A DNA stretch of 16,465 nucleotides from an archaeon (lineage in GTDB: Archaea; Asgardarchaeota; Hermodarchaeia; Hermodarchaeales; Hermodarchaeaceae), in assembly GCA_016550425.1 (NCBI GenBank), contig JABXGS010000046.1, forward strand, positions 1-16,465. Reading direction: 5' to 3'. The position numbers and the translations under genes are program-made. Shown here piece after piece: positions 1 to 7,043 of the stretch. Under the pieces are notes generated by a model. The model was not told where the DNA came from. It made no database searches and saw only the letters and a list, made by a program, of their open reading frames with translations. Position 1 is the stretch's first letter, and each line of letters begins with the position of its first letter.

Positions 1-78
1 ACTAGAGGAAGCCTTTTTTACCTAACCGTTACTGTAGCCCTACTCCGAAGTGAATCAACCGTACCGATGGTGTAAGAA

Positions 79-2025
79 TTGGCTCCGATGCTCCCAGCGA
101 AAATGAGTAACCTCACAGCCGTGGTACTAGACACTGATATGGATGCAACATTGCGCCTCCTGGCAAGCACCGAACTCGTCCACTTTTCCGACGTGAAAGA
201 AAGTCAGAAAAAACACCTTAAAGCTCTCGCTCCAGTTGAAGCTTCTGAACGTTTCTATTACCTATCCAATCTACTAACTCGCCTCACCTCTCTCATGACT
301 GATATGCAGGTTTATCGAGGCGGATCAGCCAAACACCGCCTAGAAGTTCCAGACATCCCTGATCAAGCCTACTTCGAAACCATGGAAAAAAAACTCAAAG
401 CCATTGAAGACGGTTTCACAGACCTCACCAAACAATTCGAAGCTGCTGAAGCCGCTGGGAACAAGAAAGTCAAAAAGGCCACAAAAAAAGAAATCGAAGG
501 CTACGCCGAAGAACACCGATATGAATTACTTGGATGGGAAGAACTCGTCAAACGGGAACACCAAATCGAAGAAACTAAAACCCTCTTCGGAAAAACCCAT
601 CGCACTTATGTCATGTATGGCTGGATTCCTGCAAAAAAAGAGAAAGAATTCACAAAAATTCTGGAAAAACACGGAAACACCACTGTCTCCCTCACAATTG
701 AAAAGCATACTGACAAACCCGAACAAGAACATTATGCAGGGGACACAGGACCCCTCGAAGGCGCAGTTACCCCCGAAGAACCCGTGGCACCACCAACCAA
801 ACAGGAAAACTCTCGATGGGCTCGAAGCGCCCAAATTCTCACCAACGCCTTTGGTCTCCCACACCACACCGAAATCGACCCAACCTGGTTCCTCCTCCTC
901 AGCCTACCACTGTTTTTTGGCCTCATGTTCGGCGACATCGGACATGGACTCTTGCTTGTATTTTTTTCTTCTCTAGGGTTCATCGCCAAACGCCGGAACA
1001 TCGATGCAGGCGAGATGGTTAACTATTTCATACAGGGCTCAGGGCTCCTAATGATGTTGGGTATTTCGTCTATCTTTTTTGGTTTCTTGTACGCTGAGTT
1101 TCTTGGCATCGATATTGCGGGTCTCCAAGTAGGTGGCGTGTATGTGTATCAGCAGCTCAAAATATCACCCTTTGGAACAGGAATGCGAGATGTCCTGCTC
1201 AATTTGTTCCGCTTTTTCGACTTTGAAGGTGGCATCAATTGGTTCGTCCTTGCGGAAAGTCCTTATAACGAATGGCTCGTCACTGGCGGCGCCCTTGGAC
1301 ATCCAACTCAAATCTGGTTCAGTGCATTCGAAATGCCTGAACATCTTCCCACTTATATCGCCAGTCCGACATGGATTCTTTTCGTCCTTAGTATCATGAT
1401 TGGCTTTATCCACCTTAGTATCGCGATAGGCTTTAGCGCCATCAACAAACTCCGCCACCGTGACTATCGCCACGCTATCTTTGGTCCAATCATCTGGCTT
1501 GCTTTCCTCTGGGGTCTCGCCTATATGATCTTTAACTATGGCATCAACTTCATGAATTGGCCCATCATCGACATGGTCCTCTTCCTCATATTACCAGCCG
1601 TCATCATGTTTATCGGAGGCATCGTTGTTTTCGGCTTCATGGAAGGATTCATGGAAGGTATCGAAAAACTCATCGAGAGCATCAGCAACACTATCAGCTA
1701 CTCTCGAATCCTCGCCCTCAACATGGCCCACGCTGGATTCGCCAAAACCTTCCTCTTTATCGGTGGCGTCAATGCAGCTGAAATCAATTCTATCCTCTCC
1801 CAAATCGCTACAGAAGGCACCATGTTTATAGTAATGCTTATCGGTATGCTCGTCCTCGCTTCCGTCTTCGTCCTCCTCATGGAAGGTCTCCTTTCCTTCA
1901 TACACAGCTTACGTTTACTTTGGGTGGAGGCATTTCTAAAATTCTATGCTGGCACGGGGTATGAGTATACGCCTCTCGAACTCCCTGATAAATGGACCAC
2001 CACCGAACCAACCACCAAGAAGTGA
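79..2025 (+). CDS. atpI: A-type ATP synthase subunit I (a-subunit, stator channel)
   Basis: This is the membrane stator subunit that carries ions past the rotating c-ring. Residues 1-265 form a charged, helical cytoplasmic arm that should bind the peripheral stalk (H/E). From about 269 on there are roughly seven to eight membrane segments (about 269-302, 318-342, 430-455, 466-487, 498-522, 545-563, 582-606). The family motif FFGLMFGDIGHG lies at 279-290. The essential channel arginine is R543 in SNTISYSRILALNMAHAG, and the second conserved arginine is R612 in HSLRLLWVEAF (equivalents of yeast Vph1 R735 and R799). The C-terminus FYAGTGYEYTPLELP is typical. At 648 aa it is full length. The start could be TTG 79 (GGTG at 69-72 lies 6 nt upstream) or ATG 88; ATG 103 would cut into the conserved first strand. 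An 85-residue loop (about 345-428) separates two membrane segments. The rotor c-subunit gene follows after 5 nt, so the two are co-transcribed. The family call is near certain; the start codon is not. Confidence 0.97.
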   Translation: MAPMLPAKMSNLTAVVLDTDMDATLRLLASTELVHFSDVKESQKKHLKALAPVEASERFYYLSNLLTRLTSLMTDMQVYRGGSAKHRLEVPDIPDQAYFETMEKKLKAIEDGFTDLTKQFEAAEAAGNKKVKKATKKEIEGYAEEHRYELLGWEELVKREHQIEETKTLFGKTHRTYVMYGWIPAKKEKEFTKILEKHGNTTVSLTIEKHTDKPEQEHYAGDTGPLEGAVTPEEPVAPPTKQENSRWARSAQILTNAFGLPHHTEIDPTWFLLLSLPLFFGLMFGDIGHGLLLVFFSSLGFIAKRRNIDAGEMVNYFIQGSGLLMMLGISSIFFGFLYAEFLGIDIAGLQVGGVYVYQQLKISPFGTGMRDVLLNLFRFFDFEGGINWFVLAESPYNEWLVTGGALGHPTQIWFSAFEMPEHLPTYIASPTWILFVLSIMIGFIHLSIAIGFSAINKLRHRDYRHAIFGPIIWLAFLWGLAYMIFNYGINFMNWPIIDMVLFLILPAVIMFIGGIVVFGFMEGFMEGIEKLIESISNTISYSRILALNMAHAGFAKTFLFIGGVNAAEINSILSQIATEGTMFIVMLIGMLVLASVFVLLMEGLLSFIHSLRLLWVEAFLKFYAGTGYEYTPLELPDKWTTTEPTTKK

Positions 2026-2030
2026 TAGCA

Positions 2031-3923
2031 ATGCTGCAGCTGATACCCCCAGAAGCCATGGGACAGGTTCTTGCCACGTTCGGCGCGCTCCTGGCTGCCG
2101 GACTCGGCGCCGCAGGCGCAGCCATCGGCATCGGCTTCAGCGGTAGCGCCATGATCGGCACCATCGCCGAAAAACCTGAAACCTTCAGCAAAAGCATGAT
2201 TGCTGTTGTCCTCGCAGAGGCCTTGGGAATTTACGGCTTACTCGCTTCATTCATGATACTCATGCGTCTACCATCAATCACCAATATGGTCCAAGGCATG
2301 ATTGCCCTCGGAGCCGGACTCTCGATTGGTATTGCAGCCATCGGAGCAGGGATTGGCATTGCCTATGCTGGGAGTAGCATGTGCACCAGTCTAGCGGAGG
2401 CCCCTGAAACCTTCAGTAAAGCCCTCGTTTCAGTTGTGTTAGCTGAGGCCCTTGGCATTTACGGGTTGCTAGCAAGCTTCATGCTTCTCATGCGTATTGA
2501 AGGTGCTGTGGCTACGAATCCTGGAGCGGGGCTCATTGCTATTGCCGCAGGACTTGCAATCGGTATCGCTGCGGTTGGTGCAGGCATTGGAATTGCTAAA
2601 TCTGGCTCATCTCTGTGCAAGAGTTTGGTTCGTGCTCCTGAAACCTTCAGTAAAGGGCTGGTCAGTGTTGTGCTTGCAGAGGCTTTGGGAATTTACGGCT
2701 TATTAGCAAGTTTCATGCTCCTAATGCGAATCGAACAAATCACTGGAGCCCTCGAACAACAACTTGCTGCTGGAACAATTGCACTGGCTGCTGGGCTCGC
2801 TATAGGGCTAGCAGCACTTGGTGCAGGAATTGGTATCGCTTCAGCAGGTGAAGCCCTCTCCGATAGTCTTGTCGAGAAGCCGGAGATATTTAGCAAGGGC
2901 TTAGTCGCCGTGGTGCTGGCAGAGGCCTTGGGAATTTACGGCTTATTAGCAAGTTTCATGTTGCTAATGCGAATAGAGCAGGTCGCTTTGTTTGGGGAGG
3001 GATTAGTAGGTCTCGCTGCAGGCATGGCTATAGGACTCGCCGCGATTGGGGCTGGGTATGGTATTTCCAAAGCTGGTGGTGCGTTGAGTCGAAGTCTAGT
3101 CCGGGCCCCAGATGCATTCTCAAAGAGTCTTGTTAGCGTTGTGCTAGCAGAGGCCCTCGGCATTTATGGGCTACTATTAAGTTTCATGTTAATCATGCGA
3201 ATCGACGGACTCAGCACAGATCCCGGCTTCGCTGTCGCACAAGGACTTATGGGTATAGGTGCAGGTATTGCAATTGGTGTATCCTGTATCGGTGCTGGCT
3301 TTGGTATTGCTTATGCTGGCGAGTCACTCAGTCAAACGATAGCTGAGCGACCTGAAGCTTTCAGTAAAGGGCTGGTCAGTGTTGTGCTGGCAGAGGCTCT
3401 CGGCATTTACGGTTTGTTAATTGGCTTTATGGTTGTGATGCGTATCGATACGGTAGCGGCTGCTCCTGATGTCGCACAAGCGATGGCGCAAGGAATTATG
3501 GCAATATCTGCGGGATCTTCAATTTCCCTTGCCGCTTTGGGTGGAGGGATTGGTATTGGGCTTGGTGGTGCTGCGTTATGTGCTAGTCTGCGGTTTGCTC
3601 CTGAAACCTTCAGTAAAGGGCTGGTCAGTGTTGTGCTGGCAGAGGCTCTCGGCATTTACGGTTTGTTAGCTGCCTTTATGTTAGTCATGCGGATGGATAC
3701 AGTAACAATGTCGACAGCATTTACGGGATTGTCTGCTGCTTTGACGGTTGGCCTTGGTGGTCTCGTCGCAGGTGTCGCGATTGGGTGGGCTGGTGCCTCC
3801 ATGGTAGGTGCCTTGGTGAATAAACCAGAAGTATTCAGTAAGTCCATGGTGCCAGTGGTGTTAGCGGAAGCCCTTGCTATTTATACGCTGCTTGTGGCGT
3901 TCATGCTCATCATGCAGATTTAA
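2031..3923 (+). CDS. atpK: A-type ATP synthase rotor subunit c (K), eight fused hairpins
   Basis: This is the membrane rotor (proteolipid) of the ATP synthase. Usual c-subunits have one or two hairpins of about 75 aa; this 630-aa protein has eight in tandem, hence 16 membrane helices. Each hairpin has a Gly/Ala-rich first helix (pattern GxGIGIA), a polar loop resembling APETFSKGLV, and a second helix with VVLAEALGIYGLL. The ion-binding glutamate is kept in every hairpin: E63, E139, E217, E298, E374, E455, E538 and E613. Repeats are 75-83 residues apart. Each glutamate is followed by Ala, not Ser/Thr, and no Gln ligand is evident in the first helices, which suggests H+ rather than Na+ coupling (inference). 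The start ATG 2031 has AAGTGAT just upstream and gives a normal c-subunit N-terminus; an upstream in-frame ATG at 1992 would overlap subunit I and add an un-membrane-like leader. Multi-hairpin c-subunits are known in some methanogens. Confidence 0.96.
   Translation: MLQLIPPEAMGQVLATFGALLAAGLGAAGAAIGIGFSGSAMIGTIAEKPETFSKSMIAVVLAEALGIYGLLASFMILMRLPSITNMVQGMIALGAGLSIGIAAIGAGIGIAYAGSSMCTSLAEAPETFSKALVSVVLAEALGIYGLLASFMLLMRIEGAVATNPGAGLIAIAAGLAIGIAAVGAGIGIAKSGSSLCKSLVRAPETFSKGLVSVVLAEALGIYGLLASFMLLMRIEQITGALEQQLAAGTIALAAGLAIGLAALGAGIGIASAGEALSDSLVEKPEIFSKGLVAVVLAEALGIYGLLASFMLLMRIEQVALFGEGLVGLAAGMAIGLAAIGAGYGISKAGGALSRSLVRAPDAFSKSLVSVVLAEALGIYGLLLSFMLIMRIDGLSTDPGFAVAQGLMGIGAGIAIGVSCIGAGFGIAYAGESLSQTIAERPEAFSKGLVSVVLAEALGIYGLLIGFMVVMRIDTVAAAPDVAQAMAQGIMAISAGSSISLAALGGGIGIGLGGAALCASLRFAPETFSKGLVSVVLAEALGIYGLLAAFMLVMRMDTVTMSTAFTGLSAALTVGLGGLVAGVAIGWAGASMVGALVNKPEVFSKSMVPVVLAEALAIYTLLVAFMLIMQI
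2633..3668 (+). repeat. Near-identical DNA tracts shared among c-subunit hairpin repeats
   Basis: Several coding tracts are identical at DNA level although the rest of the hairpins has diverged. A 60-nt tract at 3360-3419 (hairpin 6) equals 3609-3668 (hairpin 7), offset 249 nt. A 42-nt tract at 2633-2674 (hairpin 3) equals 3596-3637 (hairpin 7), offset 963 nt. A 33-nt tract at 2685-2717 (hairpin 3) equals 2928-2960 (hairpin 4). All offsets are multiples of three. The tracts cover the polar loop and the glutamate helix, while the first helices differ even in protein sequence. This is a mosaic, as expected from gene conversion between repeats plus selection on the ion-binding helix. Confidence 0.9.
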
Positions 3924-4001
3924 GGCACTTTCTATAGAAGTTTAGAAAAGGTCAAGAATTGTCAGTACCAGTTAGTACTCGGTGAAATGGTGGTGCCATA
4001 A

Positions 4002-5036
4002 ATGACGGAAGATCGGTATAGCCGATTCCGCGTGCTTGATGGAATTGGAAAAGTGGGTTTAGAGCGAATCCGTGAGGCGAAAGTTGTGGTTGTTGGGATT
4101 GGTGGATTAGGGAGTGTGTCGGCTCGGCAATTGGCTTCACTGGGGATTGGCACGCTTCGAATTGTGGACCGTGACATTATTGAACTTTCGAATCTGCAGC
4201 GTCAGTTACTGTATACGGCTGAGGATGTGGGGAAGCCGAAGGTGGAGGTGGCAATGAATCGATTGAAGCAACTTAATGCGGAGGTTTCGGTTGAACCATG
4301 GGCGCTTTCGGTGACGGAAACTACGGCGGATCGTGTGGTGAAAGGGATGGATGTAGTGGTGGATGGTTTAGATAGTTTTAAGCCACGATATGCCCTGAAT
4401 CGTGCTTGCGTGCGTCAGGGAATTCCTTACGTGTTTGCTGGGGCATTGGCTGGGGTAGGCAATTTAACAACTATAATTCCTGGGAAAACTGCCTGCCTCG
4501 AATGTGTATTTGGTGGCTTGGAGGAGGATCAACCGACTTGTGCGACAGTCGGGATCTATCCGACGGTGTTGGGAGTAATTGCTAATCTGCAGGTACAAGA
4601 GGTGTTGCATCTAATTCTCGATAAACCACCGTTACTAGCGAACGAACTTCTCATGTTTGATATCACACGCTTTCGACTTGACCAGATTCCTCTGCAATCC
4701 CATGAGAACTGTCCAGTCTGCGGACCTGCGGTTAAACTAGCCGAACCTAAGATTCAAGCTGGACTTGAAATAACAGAATTATGTACAGAGGAGACCTTCT
4801 TGGTACACGCATATGATGCCATTCCGATTGATATCAAACAGGCAACCGCTATTCTTCGACAAAAGTATCCTATTATAGCTCAAACATCGATGGGTGTGCA
4901 AATACAGTTTGCGAAAGGACTTGAAGTCAGTATTGTTGGGGAAGGCAATATCTTAATTCGAGGAATTAAATCCCAACAGAAAGCAGAGTCAATCTATCAT
5001 CAGATCATTAGTGAAGTTAGCGATGCGCTAATCTAA
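4002..5036 (+). CDS. ThiF/MoeB/E1-like adenylyltransferase with extra C-terminal domain
   Basis: Proteins of this family activate the C-terminal glycine of a small ubiquitin-like or sulfur-carrier protein (ThiS, MoaD, SAMP, Ub-like) by adenylation with ATP. Residues 1-243 are a complete core: RYSRF near the N-terminus; the nucleotide loop GIGGLGS (32-38); the ribose/Mg segment VDRDIIELSNLQRQ (55-68); DGLDS (121-125) followed by NR (133-134); zinc-type pairs C165/C168 and C237/C240; and a candidate catalytic cysteine C180 (PTCATVG), at the place of ThiF Cys184. Residues about 250-344 form an extension I cannot assign, ending in strand-strand-helix sequence (GNILIRGIKSQ then an amphipathic helix). 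GGTGGTG at 3989-3995 sits 6 nt before the ATG. No carrier-protein gene is next to it, so the substrate is unknown. Its place beside the ATP synthase rotor gene may be incidental. Confidence 0.93.
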   Translation: MTEDRYSRFRVLDGIGKVGLERIREAKVVVVGIGGLGSVSARQLASLGIGTLRIVDRDIIELSNLQRQLLYTAEDVGKPKVEVAMNRLKQLNAEVSVEPWALSVTETTADRVVKGMDVVVDGLDSFKPRYALNRACVRQGIPYVFAGALAGVGNLTTIIPGKTACLECVFGGLEEDQPTCATVGIYPTVLGVIANLQVQEVLHLILDKPPLLANELLMFDITRFRLDQIPLQSHENCPVCGPAVKLAEPKIQAGLEITELCTEETFLVHAYDAIPIDIKQATAILRQKYPIIAQTSMGVQIQFAKGLEVSIVGEGNILIRGIKSQQKAESIYHQIISEVSDALI

Positions 5037-5081
5037 TTGAATGAATTTTCCTTTTCTCGACTTGATACTTAGAAGAAGCTA

Positions 5082-5130
5082 GTTGGGAAGGTACGCTTGA
5101 AGTCTTCCCAACGCTTTTATCTTTTCTTAG
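5082..5130 (+). terminator. Hairpin plus T-rich tract
   Basis: A perfect 9-bp inverted repeat (GTTGGGAAG at 5082-5090, CTTCCCAAC at 5104-5112) with a 13-nt loop is followed directly by the T-rich stretch 5113-5130. It lies 45 nt after the adenylyltransferase stop codon and ahead of the next gene's ribosome site, which fits a transcription terminator for the upstream gene. Archaea often terminate on U-tracts alone, so the hairpin's role is inferred. Confidence 0.6.
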
Positions 5131-5156
5131 TCACGTTTGTATTGAGGTGGGCTGTA

Positions 5157-5519
5157 TTGACTGAGGCTGATCCTTTCGGTGGTGCAAAAGTAATCATTTC
5201 TATCAAAGCAACGCATGAAATTCGTGATGAAACCGGATTTAACACGCTAGAGAAAACGAAAGGCGAATTGGTTCTCACAGAAAAAGAATTCGTCTTTCTT
5301 AAAGTTAAGGGTACGTTCAAGAAAGAAAAGAAACGACTACATGCCTTTCCCTCTGATCGACTTGTTGGTCAAAGTTATGAACGTTGGACTGGTGGACCCA
5401 CGTTAATGTATTTGACCTACGATGATGATTCTGGGAATTCAAAGTATCACATCTATTCGGTGAGTAAAGGCGATTACGATAAGTTCATTGGAAAAGTCCA
5501 TGAATTGCGACTAATCTAA
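5157..5519 (+). CDS. Small cytosolic protein, possible PH/GRAM-like fold
   Basis: I do not recognise a named gene. The 120-aa product is rich in predicted beta strands, with the rhythm of PH/GRAM-like domains: a KVIISIKATHEI strand, KGELVLTEKEFVFLKVKG (two strands around a turn), then HAFPSDRLVGQSYERW, a short acidic hairpin with DDDSG, and a closing amphipathic helix YDKFIGKVHELRLI. The fold is a guess from the pattern only. The start TTG 5157 is chosen because GAGGTGG (5144-5150) lies 6 nt upstream. An in-frame TTG at 5097 would add 20 residues that look like a signal peptide, but that segment overlaps the terminator-like hairpin and has no ribosome site. No membrane segment remains with the chosen start. 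It converges with the minus-strand gene, the stops being 12 nt apart. Confidence 0.7.
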   Translation: MTEADPFGGAKVIISIKATHEIRDETGFNTLEKTKGELVLTEKEFVFLKVKGTFKKEKKRLHAFPSDRLVGQSYERWTGGPTLMYLTYDDDSGNSKYHIYSVSKGDYDKFIGKVHELRLI

Positions 5520-5531
5520 TTTGCACTTTTC

Positions 5532-5912
5532 TCATTTGCTGGGTCCTGTGAGTCGGGCATCGTAGCTTTTCCTGGCTTCGATAGTAGCGAAGGGTTCGAG
5601 ATGAACGACCGTATATTCTTCGATTTCTTCGTCTTCATCACTTCGTTTCTCGTGAAGAATCAGGTAGGTTTGAACTCCTTCTTTGACGGATAAATAGGCC
5701 ATTCGTTTATCAAGGGTTAGTAAGGACCACTTCTGCTTCTTTGCATATGCGATGATTTCTTCGTCAGGGTGACCAATTAAATCCGGGAAATCATGAACAG
5801 AATGGCATACCCAGTTATTCGATAGGAGTATTTGATAGAGTTGACCCGCTAGCGTTTTTCGGGAGGTGCTCAAATTTTCATCAAAAAGAATGTGATGGGA
5901 ACCCATATTCAT
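5532..5912 (-). CDS. DUF5615/PIN-like domain protein (candidate nuclease)
   Basis: The 126-aa sequence matches the pattern of the DUF5615 branch of PIN-like proteins, many of which are toxin-type RNases: an N-terminal strand with acidic FDENLS (near residues 9-14), a mid-region VHDFPDLIGHPDEEI with an acidic cluster, AYAKKQKWSLLTLDKRM where the LD aspartate is the expected third metal ligand, and a late strand TYLILHEK. The sites for metal binding look present; activity on RNA is inferred from the family. GGAGGT (complement of 5916-5921) lies 3 nt before the first ATG (5912) and 9 nt before a second in-frame ATG (5906), so the shorter 124-aa start is equally good. It lies 41 nt after the subunit C stop on the same strand and is probably the last gene of that operon. 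No antitoxin-like partner is adjacent, so a classic toxin-antitoxin pair is not supported here. Confidence 0.85.
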   Translation of the reverse strand: MNMGSHHILFDENLSTSRKTLAGQLYQILLSNNWVCHSVHDFPDLIGHPDEEIIAYAKKQKWSLLTLDKRMAYLSVKEGVQTYLILHEKRSDEDEEIEEYTVVHLEPFATIEARKSYDARLTGPSK

Positions 5913-5953
5913 CGTACCTCCAGATTTTTACTCAGTCACACATTAAGGAGCGA

Positions 5954-7003
5954 TTATAGGATAAGGACGCGACGGATTATATTTGGATCAATTTGATCAG
6001 CTTTTCCATTCATCACGGCTTTCAAATTGACGATTTCGTACCATTTCAGATTAAGGTAGCCAAGGACAATTCCCAGATGGAATGGATACCCGAGGAGTGC
6101 ATCGGTGCTATCTCGTCGGATTTGTTCATGAAATGTGTGCTCAAAAGTGTAGAGCGTTTGGTGTAATTCATAAGCTTCCCAGCTTTTGGCAATCATCGAT
6201 CCATATACACTTTCTTGGAGTTTTCGTACGCGTTCCTCAAAGCTTCTTGCAGCTAATGCCTCTTTACATAAATTACGAGATAGGCGATATTCCGCATCGA
6301 GAAGAAGGGCTTCAGCGTCTGCTTGCTCGATTCCGAGAAAGTGAGTTCGAAGAGTTATCATTAGGTTCACAAGATCAATTTCTACACCAGCAAGCTTTGA
6401 GGTAACGTCTTTATCAAGACCTTTGAGTTTCTGGGCTTCCAAGTATAAGTTATTCAAAATATCTGCGTCAATGGCTTGTTCGATAATTACCAATCTGCTA
6501 GTTTCCTCGTATTTCGGCAGATTATCCCTGATTATATTTCTGAAATATCGATCGGGGATTTTGTCTATAAATTCATTTAGGTCTTTGGCTGAAAGCAGAT
6601 CTAGCAGAACGGTTGTTGTGAAAGGATCCACAGGCACAAGTAGACGTTCTGCCAAACTCGCATCTTTCTCAGTAACGAAAAGTCGGAGGATGGGTTTAAC
6701 AACTTCTCGTTGGAATTTTCGTGTAATCCAGTTCATGAGTGTTTGGGCGCTTTTAGGGACATCGGTCCGGATTTCTGAAAGAACACGGTTGAAGTCTAGC
6801 TGCAGAGCTTGTTCAACCTCTTGTGGCGTCGCAGTTTCATCAAAGTCCTTCACGATATCGGCATAACTGGTTGTATCGAGCACACGGAGGGCCGCATACA
6901 TGTCTCGCGCACCAAGAAGAGCATCCCAATGCTCAGAAGTAAGCATATCGGCTTTATATCCTCTAATTTTAGCGTTGATGAAACTGTATCGTGCGACGGA
7001 CAT
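5954..7003 (-). CDS. atpC: A-type ATP synthase subunit C (central-stalk socket)
   Basis: Subunit C (equivalent to eukaryotic V-ATPase subunit d) is the funnel-shaped, all-helical cytoplasmic piece that joins the D/F shaft to the membrane c-ring. The 349-aa length is typical. The N-terminus (ARYSFINAKIRGYKADML) matches the usual Y-x-x-INA-x-R start of the family. The rest is a three-fold repeat of helical bundles with recurring patterns such as DLLSAKDLNEFID and VDLVNLMITLRTHFLG. The C-terminal GIVLGYLNLKWYEIVNLKAVMNGKAD segment is the most conserved family signature and is intact. AAGGT (complement of 7012-7016) lies 8 nt before the ATG. The gene follows a small membrane-protein gene by 40 nt and precedes the PIN-like gene by 41 nt, so all three are probably co-transcribed. 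It diverges from the stalk genes H and E. Confidence 0.95.
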   Translation of the reverse strand: MSVARYSFINAKIRGYKADMLTSEHWDALLGARDMYAALRVLDTTSYADIVKDFDETATPQEVEQALQLDFNRVLSEIRTDVPKSAQTLMNWITRKFQREVVKPILRLFVTEKDASLAERLLVPVDPFTTTVLLDLLSAKDLNEFIDKIPDRYFRNIIRDNLPKYEETSRLVIIEQAIDADILNNLYLEAQKLKGLDKDVTSKLAGVEIDLVNLMITLRTHFLGIEQADAEALLLDAEYRLSRNLCKEALAARSFEERVRKLQESVYGSMIAKSWEAYELHQTLYTFEHTFHEQIRRDSTDALLGYPFHLGIVLGYLNLKWYEIVNLKAVMNGKADQIDPNIIRRVLIL

Positions 7004-7043
7004 TGTGTGCTACCTTCTCACTCACTTTTGATAAGCCTTCTTC

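Noticed and set aside
1..75. An open frame from base 1 to TAA at 73-75 could be the tail of an upstream gene.
   Set aside because: Only 24 codons are visible, they match no family I know, and frame 2 also has a short open tail ending at 25; nothing favours one over the other.
1992..2030. In-frame ATG at 1992 as the start of the c-subunit.
   Set aside because: It overlaps subunit I by 34 nt and adds 13 polar residues not seen on c-subunits; ATG 2031 has a fitting AAGTGAT site.
2031..3923. Tandem repeats as a CRISPR array or non-coding satellite.
   Set aside because: Spacing of 225-249 nt keeps frame, and every unit codes for a c-subunit hairpin with the conserved glutamate.
5097..5156. Signal peptide at the N-terminus of the small protein ending at 5519.
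   Set aside because: The segment overlaps a terminator-like hairpin and lacks a ribosome site; TTG 5157 has a strong one.
5532..5912. Toxin-antitoxin module.
   Set aside because: The PIN-like protein fits a toxin-type family, but no small antitoxin-like gene lies beside it; the neighbour is ATP synthase subunit C.
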